Shown: one piece after another, positions 26,020 through 33,009 of the stretch | How the letters are laid out: the number at the start of each line of letters is the position of its first letter | Numbering within the stretch: the first letter of the stretch is position 1 | Source: Erysipelotrichia bacterium | GTDB lineage: Bacteria > Muiribacteriota > Ozemobacteria > Ozemobacterales > Ozemobacteraceae | Direction: 5' to 3' | DNA: 34,515 nucleotides | Assembly: GCA_009928855.1 (NCBI GenBank) | Contig: SABV01000010.1 | Coordinates: forward strand, 1 to 34,515 | Position numbers and translations under genes: made by a program | Notes under the pieces: model-generated | Told to the model about the DNA's origin: nothing | Databases searched by the model: none | Seen by the model: the letters and a program-made list of their open reading frames with translations, nothing else

Positions 26020-28071
26020 ATGAAACCCTCAAACAGAGCACATCTGGTATTTTCGCTTCTGGCGCTATTGCTGATTGGCAATCAAAATTTAATCGCTGAG
26101 CAGTTAAAAGCTCATAAATTTGAGCTTCTTCAAACGCCCGAATTGCCAGACTATCATCAGAGCATCTTTAAGATACTCAAACTTGGGCACAGTGCCATCA
26201 AAGAGTTTGAACAAAAAATAAAAGAACTCGAAAGTCTGCCGGCAGAACAGCTTACAATCGAGAATAGCTTAATAGAGTTCGAAGACCAGCTGGCAATTTT
26301 GCGCTCAAAGATAGATCCATACACTTTTCTTGCTAATGTCAGTTCGCAGAGCATTTATAGAAAAGCGGCTTCCAGGCTTATTAAAGCTAGAAGACTGCTG
26401 TTTAAGCGATTGTCTGCCTCGCAGGCGCTGAAAACCGCATTAGATACGGCAATAAAAAAGACGGCAAAACCTGATCGCGAAATTGCTGCACTTCACACCA
26501 GATTACAGCACAGCTTTTTTTCTTCGCCACATCAAAATGCGCCCCAAAGTGCTTCTGACTTGCAAAAACTGAAGGACAAAATTAAAAACAAAGAAACGAA
26601 ATTCGCACTCAATTACCAAAAATGGGGTGACGATCAGTCTGTTTGCAGAATAGTCGTTTCTGCAGAAGAGCTTAATTCAATCAACAAAGACTTATTTTCT
26701 GAGATAAAGCGCCACGATAATGGCAACATCGAAATCGAAGTTAAGTCTCCACATGAATTTTTAAGTGTTTGCGCATCGGCCAGCGCAAGAAAAAAGTTGA
26801 TGTATAACCTTAACACCTGCTTTTCACGCGAAAATGTAAGGTTGCTTGAAGAAACCCTGTCACTCAGAAATGAATTGGCAAAACAGCATGGCTTTAACAA
26901 CTTCGCCGAAATGACGCTGTCAGAAATGACCTGTAAATCTCCAGATACCGTGCTTGCCTTTCTCAACAGAGAAATAGCCAGGCTTGTTCCTGAAGCACGC
27001 GAAACATTGGCAATGCTTAAAGCCTTAAAGGCCGCCGAAGAGAACTCTTTGCCCGAGCAAACTATTATAAACAGCTGGGATTACGACTACTACAAAAACA
27101 GATATGCGAGCAAAATGACGACCAAGAGTTTCAGCGTGTATTTCCCGGCATTTCAGGTGATAAACAAAGCATTTTCCTTTCTAGAACGGCTTTTTAATAT
27201 AAAATTTGAAAAAATTGACACATCAACGTGGCATAAAGATGTTTCGACCTTCTCAATCAGAGACAGATCAGGAACAATCATAGGCTACATATACCTGGAT
27301 CTGATTATGCGCCCGGGCAAAATGTATGCCTTTTACCTGCAGTCACTTGTAAGAAACAAACTTTCCAGCCAGAACGCGAGAAAAAAAGTTCCGGTAATGG
27401 CTCTTTATGGAGCCTGCTCAAGCGACCAACCCCACCTCATGGAACCAAATGAATACAGAATGCTGCTTCACGAACTTGGTCACTCACTACAGGATATCTT
27501 ATATGGTTCGCGATATTCAGAACTTTCTGGCGCGTTTGCCCAAAAAGATTTTGCCGAAATTCCTTCGCTGTTAATAGAGCATTTCAGCCAACACCCAGAC
27601 ACCCTTTCAGAGGTTACATCTCATGCAGAGACTGGCAAAGCGCTAACCGAAAGTCAAATCGCAGAACTGACAAGCTTAACTCGAAACTTTGCTGCCATTG
27701 AAAAGCTTATGATTATCATGAATGCGAAATATGACCTTCTCATACATATTTCAGCTCCTGACAACACATCAGCATTGTATCTGAAGCTGCAAAAAGACAT
27801 ACTCGCCATGCCTTTGCCCGATAACACGACTCCGCAAACTGCTTTTTTTCATTTAATGGAAGAGGGAAACGCATGCCGCTACTGGGCCTACCCTTTCGCA
27901 AACGCCGTTTCTCAAAAAATATTTGCCAGGCTAAAAGACGTAAAACATGAAAACCGTGATGAAATTGAAAAATACCGCAAATACATTCTCGAACTGCCCA
28001 TAGTCGATGCTAGAGCCACGCTAAGCAACTATTTTGGCTATGATGTTATACAAGAGCTGATAAAGCAATGA
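26020..28071 (+). CDS. Secreted M3-family metallopeptidase
   Basis: 683 residues. Signal peptide (LVFSLLALLLIGNQNLIAEQ, about 9-27) predicts export, unlike most bacterial M3 oligopeptidases, which are cytoplasmic. Zinc site: HELGH at 484-488 and the third ligand Glu513 in KDFAEIPS, with YSELSG between them, as in oligopeptidase F and dipeptidyl carboxypeptidase. The N-terminal half is helical and charged, as in the family, with no extra domain. The usual second HxxH His (HEFGHALH) is Gln491 here, which is not a ligand. Start ATG has GGTGGTG about 10 bases upstream. It is monocistronic, ending at a bidirectional terminator. Expected to trim peptides in the periplasm or outside the cell. Confidence 0.85.
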   Translation: MKPSNRAHLVFSLLALLLIGNQNLIAEQLKAHKFELLQTPELPDYHQSIFKILKLGHSAIKEFEQKIKELESLPAEQLTIENSLIEFEDQLAILRSKIDPYTFLANVSSQSIYRKAASRLIKARRLLFKRLSASQALKTALDTAIKKTAKPDREIAALHTRLQHSFFSSPHQNAPQSASDLQKLKDKIKNKETKFALNYQKWGDDQSVCRIVVSAEELNSINKDLFSEIKRHDNGNIEIEVKSPHEFLSVCASASARKKLMYNLNTCFSRENVRLLEETLSLRNELAKQHGFNNFAEMTLSEMTCKSPDTVLAFLNREIARLVPEARETLAMLKALKAAEENSLPEQTIINSWDYDYYKNRYASKMTTKSFSVYFPAFQVINKAFSFLERLFNIKFEKIDTSTWHKDVSTFSIRDRSGTIIGYIYLDLIMRPGKMYAFYLQSLVRNKLSSQNARKKVPVMALYGACSSDQPHLMEPNEYRMLLHELGHSLQDILYGSRYSELSGAFAQKDFAEIPSLLIEHFSQHPDTLSEVTSHAETGKALTESQIAELTSLTRNFAAIEKLMIIMNAKYDLLIHISAPDNTSALYLKLQKDILAMPLPDNTTPQTAFFHLMEEGNACRYWAYPFANAVSQKIFARLKDVKHENRDEIEKYRKYILELPIVDARATLSNYFGYDVIQELIKQ

Positions 28072-28107
28072 AGAAAGCCCGCCTGATTGCAGCTTACATA
28101 TTGAGAC

Positions 28108-28160
28108 AATAAAAAAATCTCCACCCTCGGCCTACAGACCGGGGATGGAGAAATTTTTAT
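28108..28160. terminator. Bidirectional intrinsic terminator
   Basis: A stem from 28118 to 28151 (TCTCCA/TGGAGA outer arms, then CCTCGG/CCGGGG with one mismatch and one G-T pair, 8-base loop) is flanked by AAAAAAA on the left and ATTTTTATT on the right. It lies between the convergent M3 peptidase and collar-domain genes and serves both. Confidence 0.85.
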
Positions 28161-28173
28161 TGCAACTGTCAGC

Positions 28174-29094
28174 TTATTTTTTACTCTTCAATTCACGGGT
28201 GTTTTTTGACAAATCGGCCTTGGATATAGATCCCTCGCAACGAGAGACAACAGTTTCATCGCTGATCCAGAGAACCGTAGGTGTTTTGGCGACTTTATAT
28301 TTTTCAGCCAGGTCTTTGGCGTTATCGATATCAAACATGAACAGAAGAATATCAGGATTCTTCTCTCCAACATTTTCAATGACCGATTTAACAAGACTTG
28401 CCCGGTTAGAGTCGGCATTGCCCTGAAAAAGAATGACTTGAAAATGACTTTTTTCGCTGACTGCCGGATCATTGGCAATTTTGGCAGAAAGTTTGGAAAG
28501 GTCTGCCATAGGAGGTTTTGATGGCTGATATGACGCCGGCCTCTCAATCACCGGACTTTTTGCCCTGGTTAAAGCGCTGGCCTTAAGAGAGGCCCTTATC
28601 GGCGAAGTGCGGGTGCTTTCGGAATAATCAGGAAAATAACCGCCCGAAACATTGATGCAGAATTGAACAGGCAAAGCTTTGGGCATAGCAGAGAGAGCAT
28701 TATCGCCCTTAGGATCGTATTTGGCGTAGGCAGGCCAGCCTTCGAAAGCTTTTTCCTGGACAGTGGCATATTCGCTTCCACCCATGGTTCCGATGGGCAA
28801 TTTTTCGTAAGCATGAAAAGGGAATCTGCCGCGCAGGTCTGGCAAAGCGAAGTTTTTTTGACCGTCGCCGCCGTATATGGTTCCAATAATCGCGAACAGA
28901 GCCTGGTAATCGCTTATATTCAAAAGCTGACCGTCACATGGCAACCACTGCTCAGGTGCGTAAGAATAAGGCATAAGGCGGATTTCGCCAAGAATACTTT
29001 CCTGGGCCTGGGTTGAGTTTGCAAATGAAATTAGCAGCAAAAGCGCTAAGATGGTGATTTTTAAACAATTTGATCCTGAAGATTGTCTTTTCAT
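28174..29094 (-). CDS. Secreted tail-collar-domain protein fused to a thioredoxin-like domain
   Basis: 306 residues. Signal peptide about 1-30 (ITILALLLLISFANSTQAQ). Phage tail-collar domain (MdpB, microcystin-dependent type) at about 34-95: LGEIRLMPYSYAPEQWLPCDGQLL, YQALFAIIGTIYGGDG and FALPDLRGR. It ends with a collar-like strand (FCINVSGGYFP, about 160), then a low-complexity linker, then a thioredoxin-like fold (about 200-300): VILFQGNADSNRASLV, ILLFMFDIDNAKDLAEKYKVAKTPTVLWI, with the cis-Pro TP motif. The CxxC is absent (S-N-R-A in its place), so redox activity is unlikely. Last of three tandem collar genes; role unknown. ATG 29094 has AAAGG 7-8 bases upstream. Confidence 0.82.
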   Translation of the reverse strand: MKRQSSGSNCLKITILALLLLISFANSTQAQESILGEIRLMPYSYAPEQWLPCDGQLLNISDYQALFAIIGTIYGGDGQKNFALPDLRGRFPFHAYEKLPIGTMGGSEYATVQEKAFEGWPAYAKYDPKGDNALSAMPKALPVQFCINVSGGYFPDYSESTRTSPIRASLKASALTRAKSPVIERPASYQPSKPPMADLSKLSAKIANDPAVSEKSHFQVILFQGNADSNRASLVKSVIENVGEKNPDILLFMFDIDNAKDLAEKYKVAKTPTVLWISDETVVSRCEGSISKADLSKNTRELKSKK

Positions 29095-29127
29095 ATTCTA
29101 ACCTTTCTTGACTGTTTCATTGAACAA

Positions 29128-29640
29128 TCATGGTCTGCAGGGATAAATACCCCTGACAGCTATGATATATTTGATTCCTGCCACCATTGGAGGCTGCAAA
29201 TCTATCATGTGCGTGGCCGTAGCGACTTCCTGCAGATCAAATCTGAACAAGGTATCCGCGGCCTTATATTCTTTCGGAAAGGCGGCAAACTCAGCCGAAG
29301 AAGATTTTGGCCCTACCAGGGTTCCCTGGGTATTTGGAGTCAAGCCTGTTCCTTTGCCCGCGCCTATTACAGGAATGTTGTTCAAGTTGGGAAGGGCAAA
29401 GGTGTTGCGTCCGTCTCCGCCAAACTGGTTATAAAGAAGAGAAAACAAAGCAGCGTTCTGGCGGATGGCAATCATCTGTCCATTGCAGAACATCCAGCCT
29501 CGCGGTGGGTAGTTTCCTGCAAACATGCGAATTTCTCCAAGATAAGGGTCTTGCGCAAAAGTCGGGGCAGAAATGACAACCAATGCACAGCAGACCAAAA
29601 TAGTCTGTATGAATCGATAAAGTCTTCTATGTGTAGTCAT
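29128..29640 (-). CDS. Secreted tail-collar-domain protein
   Basis: 170 residues, second of the three tandem collar genes. Signal peptide with a long hydrophobic core (about 11-29, ILVCCALVVISAPTFAQ). Collar domain at about 33-90: LGEIRMFAGNYPPRGWMFCNGQMI, NAALFSLLYNQFGGDGRNTFALPNL. The C-terminal half is less conserved and ends in IIAVRGIYPCRP, closely matching the end of the upstream paralogue. These domains form trimeric beta structures in phage tail fibres; bacterial free versions are secreted proteins of unknown role. GGAG lies 13 bases before the ATG, unusually far, and no alternative in-frame start exists between them. Confidence 0.82.
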   Translation of the reverse strand: MTTHRRLYRFIQTILVCCALVVISAPTFAQDPYLGEIRMFAGNYPPRGWMFCNGQMIAIRQNAALFSLLYNQFGGDGRNTFALPNLNNIPVIGAGKGTGLTPNTQGTLVGPKSSSAEFAAFPKEYKAADTLFRFDLQEVATATHMIDLQPPMVAGIKYIIAVRGIYPCRP

Positions 29641-29665
29641 AAGATGTTTTTATCTCCTTTGTTTG

Positions 29666-30172
29666 CTATTCGCGGCAGGGATACAAGCCGTTAACGCATA
29701 TTATGTAATTAAGCGCCAGGTAAGGCGGAGTTACCGACAAGGCTTTTCCGTCAGTCGGTGATGTGAGTGCCACATAGTTCCTGCCCTGATACAAAGGCGC
29801 CCCACTCTTATCCAAGCTCTTAAGCGTTCCGGTGAAGTCCAAAAACCTGCTATTAGTAATCTGGGTATTTGAATCCACGCTATGCATTGCTAAACGCCCG
29901 CGCAGATCAGGGATATTGAATGTGTTTTGATTGTCTCCTCCATAATTGAAACCAATTATGCTGAAAAGAGCCTGCCAATCTGCCACTTTGAGCGCCCGGC
30001 CATCGCAGAACATCCAGCCTTTGGGTTCACGGGCTCCACTCCATAGGCGAATTTCTCCTATGTATTGGCAAGACGTGTCCTGGGCGGACAAAGGAATGGT
30101 AATTCCGGTCAACCAGACCAGAATTACCGCGAACATGACAATACGAAAGCATCGACATGGCGAACATTTCAT
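29666..30172 (-). CDS. Secreted tail-collar-domain protein
   Basis: 168 residues, first gene of the collar trio. Signal peptide about 10-31 (IVMFAVILVWLTGITIPLSAQ). Collar domain at about 36-95: YIGEIRLWSGAREPKGWMFCDGRAL, WQALFSIIGFNYGGDNQNTFNIPDLRGRLAMH. The C terminus is LNYIICVNGLYPCRE, with a Cys in the last residues as in the next gene. Similarity of all three suggests tandem duplication followed by divergence. No phage structural genes are near, so this is not part of a prophage tail module as far as visible. AGGAGG lies about 13 bases before the ATG. Confidence 0.83.
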   Translation of the reverse strand: MKCSPCRCFRIVMFAVILVWLTGITIPLSAQDTSCQYIGEIRLWSGAREPKGWMFCDGRALKVADWQALFSIIGFNYGGDNQNTFNIPDLRGRLAMHSVDSNTQITNSRFLDFTGTLKSLDKSGAPLYQGRNYVALTSPTDGKALSVTPPYLALNYIICVNGLYPCRE

Positions 30173-30221
30173 GATTGAAAAATTTCCTCCTTGTATTAAT
30201 CAGGTCTTCTAACTTAGCGCT

Positions 30222-30251
30222 ATTTTAGAAGCAATTATAAGTTCAAGTCAA
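30222..30251 (-). promoter_or_regulatory. Candidate promoter for the collar-gene trio
   Basis: On the minus strand TTGACT (30246-30251) and TAAAAT (30222-30227) are 18 bases apart, 50 bases before the first collar gene's ATG. An alternative -10 (TATAAT, 30234-30239) overlaps the spacer but lacks a -35 at proper distance. Confidence 0.4.
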
Positions 30252-30274
30252 TCACTATAAATTGAATGCACCAG

Positions 30275-30308
30275 AAAGAATCATAACAAAAGATAGTCGT
30301 GATTCTTT
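30275..30308 (-). other. Inverted repeat after the prolyl oligopeptidase gene
   Basis: AAAGAATCA (30275-30283) and TGATTCTTT (30300-30308) form a 9-bp stem with a 16-base loop; one arm touches the stop codon of the oligopeptidase gene. AT-rich and without a clear U-tract in the minus direction, so only a weak candidate terminator. Confidence 0.35.
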
Positions 30309-32392
30309 TAACCATTCGTGTCATCAAGACCAAGCTGCCATCGCAAAAATGCCCACTGGTCGGCTTGCTCTTCGAGAATCTGCGATAAAGGCTTGCCCAT
30401 ACCGTGGCCTGCTTCGCGTTCAACCCACAACAGCACCGGCTGGTCAAGGTCGTTTTTGCCGACAGTCTGAAGTGCTGCGGCCATTTTACGGGCATGCATC
30501 GGGTGAACACGGGTGTCCTTTTCGGCAGTATGAATAAAAATCGCCGGATAACGGCAACCAGCGACAATATTGTGGTATGGCGAGTAACGGCGTAACCAGA
30601 CAAAATCCGCGGGGTTTTCAGCCGTTCCATATTCAGGCACCCAGAACCTGGCCATGAGAAAATTCTGATAACGCAACATATCCAGCAGAGGTACACCGCA
30701 GATTGCCGCCCGGTAAAGATCCGGGCGCCTGGTAATGGCAGCGCCGACCAGCAATCCACCATTCGAACGGCCGCTGACTGCAAGTATATTCGGGTTGGTA
30801 TAACCAGAATCTATAAGCCATTCGGCCGCAGCTTCGAGATCTTCAAAAACCCGTTCTTTATTGCCAAGCGTGCCCATTTTATGCCAGTTATCGCCATATT
30901 CACCGCCACCACGAAGATTGACCACGGCATAAATGCCGCCGTCTTCTATCCAGGGCACAACCGGCGCAGAAAAAGCCGGCGTCATACTGATGGCAAAACC
31001 ACCATAACCATAAATCAGGGCCGGATTTGCGCCGTTTTTAATCAAACCCTTACAGTGAACCAGAAACATGCTGACCCTGGTGCCGTCTTTTGACTCAAAC
31101 CAGTGCTGGCTCACCTGCATAGCAGACAGATCAGCTGCCACGGGCCCTTTCCACCAGACATTAAATGCAGAAGCAGGCTTTTCGTAATGCAGAAGTATAT
31201 TCGGACAATCAAAAGAAGTATAGTCGACAAAAAAATCTTGCCGAAATGGAGAACACGAAAAATGTGCACTGCCAATGCCGGGCAAAATAACCGGCGAGCG
31301 GGCACCAGACCCGGGGTCGACACTCACAAGCACTGAGGCGGCGTTTTTTTTGTATTCAACCAGAATTGCGTCGCTGGTAAAACCCCAGTTTTCGACAACT
31401 GATCCCTTATCTTCAGGCACAAGCGTCTGCCATGAAGCCTGACCGGGGCTCGATAAAGGCGCCGAAAAAATCTGGCTGTCAGGAGCACCTTCGTTAGTAA
31501 GAATATAAAGGCGATTATGCAAAACTCGGGCGCAGCTGCGACTGTCGCAGCCAACAATGATATCGTGCCTGACAAGATTGCCAGTTCTGAGCCAGTCGGC
31601 AAAATTGATCAACCAGAGATCATTTGAACGAGTGCTGGTATAATAAGAGAGAATCATCCATCGGCCGTCTTCCGAAAGCCAGGCTGACGGGCCCCAGGTT
31701 GTGGCAAGCGGGCCTTCGCGGTATTGAGCAAAAATCAGACGGTCGGTGGCAACATCATCACCGAGCATATGCAGCCGGACTTCACGAGAATAAGGGTTAT
31801 AAGGGTCTGCCAGTTTTGAATAGATAAAGCCATGACTGCCCGGAAGCCAGAAAACACCGCCGACTTTATTGCATATATGATCTGAAAGATGTGTCAGATC
31901 GTCAGTTCGCAAGATCTTCAGCTCATGGTTTTCGTCGCCCCCGGTGCTGCTGCCGTATGCCAGAAGGCGGCCGTCAGACGAAGGCTCATACCACCCGATA
32001 CTGGTAAGACCGTCTTTATCAGAACTATTCGGGTCAAGAATCTGCTTTTCGCGATCATCAAAAGCTTCTCGCATAAATATCTGGGGCTGATTCAGGTTTC
32101 CGGGACGCATTGAGAAAAAAAGGCGTTGACCGGCAAAACATGGCAGCCAGCAAGAATCTCTCTCCAAAAACGGTCTTAGTCGGGCTTTTAAAGCAGCCCG
32201 GCCCGGTAGAGCGTCCAGAACAGACCTGGTCAGGGCATTCTGTTCATCTGTCCATGAGTCAATTTCCGGGGTGCTGTTGCCATGATCATCGCCTTCAAGC
32301 CATCTAAAATCATCTTGAATAATGGTTCCATGATAATTATCTTCTACCCGGGCGATACGGCTCAGCGGCAACCTTTTGCAGTCAGAGTTCAT
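30308..32392 (-). CDS. Prolyl oligopeptidase (S9A family)
   Basis: 694-residue serine peptidase that cleaves short peptides after proline. The N-terminal part carries the seven-bladed propeller that screens substrates (DNYHGTIIQDDFRWLEG at the start is the usual family opening). The C-terminal alpha/beta-hydrolase domain holds the triad: Ser543 in SGRSNGGLL, Asp626 in EKDTRVHP and His663 in REAGHGMG. GGGEYGDNWHKMG, also conserved, is present. No signal peptide, so it should be cytoplasmic. ATG has AAAGGA 7 bases upstream. It is upstream of the collar trio on the same strand, but a 135-base gap with its own promoter candidate separates them. Confidence 0.95.
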   Translation of the reverse strand: MNSDCKRLPLSRIARVEDNYHGTIIQDDFRWLEGDDHGNSTPEIDSWTDEQNALTRSVLDALPGRAALKARLRPFLERDSCWLPCFAGQRLFFSMRPGNLNQPQIFMREAFDDREKQILDPNSSDKDGLTSIGWYEPSSDGRLLAYGSSTGGDENHELKILRTDDLTHLSDHICNKVGGVFWLPGSHGFIYSKLADPYNPYSREVRLHMLGDDVATDRLIFAQYREGPLATTWGPSAWLSEDGRWMILSYYTSTRSNDLWLINFADWLRTGNLVRHDIIVGCDSRSCARVLHNRLYILTNEGAPDSQIFSAPLSSPGQASWQTLVPEDKGSVVENWGFTSDAILVEYKKNAASVLVSVDPGSGARSPVILPGIGSAHFSCSPFRQDFFVDYTSFDCPNILLHYEKPASAFNVWWKGPVAADLSAMQVSQHWFESKDGTRVSMFLVHCKGLIKNGANPALIYGYGGFAISMTPAFSAPVVPWIEDGGIYAVVNLRGGGEYGDNWHKMGTLGNKERVFEDLEAAAEWLIDSGYTNPNILAVSGRSNGGLLVGAAITRRPDLYRAAICGVPLLDMLRYQNFLMARFWVPEYGTAENPADFVWLRRYSPYHNIVAGCRYPAIFIHTAEKDTRVHPMHARKMAAALQTVGKNDLDQPVLLWVEREAGHGMGKPLSQILEEQADQWAFLRWQLGLDDTNG

Positions 32393-32799
32393 ACTTTATT
32401 CCTTTCGCTTAAGCAACATGCATGTCCGCAGCAAAAAACCCGGCGCGAACGGTAATAGATTTTTCATAAAATATTTTTGAAGTTTGCATCAACAAAACAC
32501 ATTTAAGCAAGTCCGGCATATAGAATCTGGGCGATCGCACTAAAATAGCACGGGTTTGCAATCAAACAAAATACCGCTACCCTCTATTCACGAGCACAGG
32601 CTTCGTGGGAATCCATGAATTTAGTGCGTTTGCCTTGCATATAGAGCACCTTACGCCTCAACATGGCATGTATTTTTTTTTCATGCTCTTCAGCTGGTAG
32701 ATTTTCTGTTAACAGTGTGCTATAAAATCTGAGCCGTTTTGGTTGGTGGCGCGTGTAGATCTGCAATGCTTTGTCATTGTTTGTGCGAACTACATGTTC
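32393..32799. other. AT-rich gap between oligopeptidase and riboswitch
   Basis: Holds the promoter of the oligopeptidase (minus) and of the receptor (plus). On the minus strand a frame without stop runs from about 32826 to 32584 (80 codons, no ATG near its beginning, TTG at 32766) with charged, protein-like content (e.g. RHQPKRLRFYSTLL). It could be the tail of a decayed gene; I do not recognise it and do not call it as a gene. Confidence 0.35.
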
Positions 32800-32990
32800 T
32801 GTTTTTCTAAAACAGGCATCAATGGCTTACAGGGAAGCGGGTGCGAATCCCGCGCGAGTCCGTCGCCGTGTTTGGGGACAAATGCCCACCGGGGTCACTG
32901 TCGAAAGATGGGAAGACCGGGCAGGAGAATGATCCATCAGTCGGAATACCTCGAAGAAGCCCATCGGGCGTTTTTGCCCGGTGAATTTTA
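32800..32990 (+). ncRNA. Cobalamin riboswitch
   Basis: The core reads AGGGAAGCGGGTGCGAATCC (32831-32850), then a GC-rich arm, CACTGTC (32896-32902), GGGAAGACCGG, and a B12-box-like AGTCGGAATACCTCG (32939-32953), in the order of the adenosylcobalamin aptamer. GGCTT (32824-32828) and AAGCC (32957-32961) can close it. It is followed by CATCGGGC/GCCCGGTG (32962-32969 and 32976-32983, 8-bp stem) and AATTTTAT, then GAGGTGG and the receptor start. High cobalamin would favour the stem or hide the ribosome site and lower receptor synthesis, as with btuB in other bacteria. Confidence 0.82.
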
Positions 32991-33009
32991 TACGAGGTGG
33001 CGATGACCC

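Noticed and set aside
29083-29694. 203-codon plus-strand frame across the collar genes
   Set aside because: Antisense to genes with signal peptides and collar motifs; no motif of its own.
28174-30172. Prophage tail module
   Set aside because: Collar domains suggested it, but all three proteins have signal peptides and no other phage genes are near.
30235-30783. 182-codon minus-strand frame overlapping the prolyl oligopeptidase
   Set aside because: Out of frame with the catalytic domain, which carries the Ser/Asp/His triad; low-complexity Cys/Arg-rich shadow translation.
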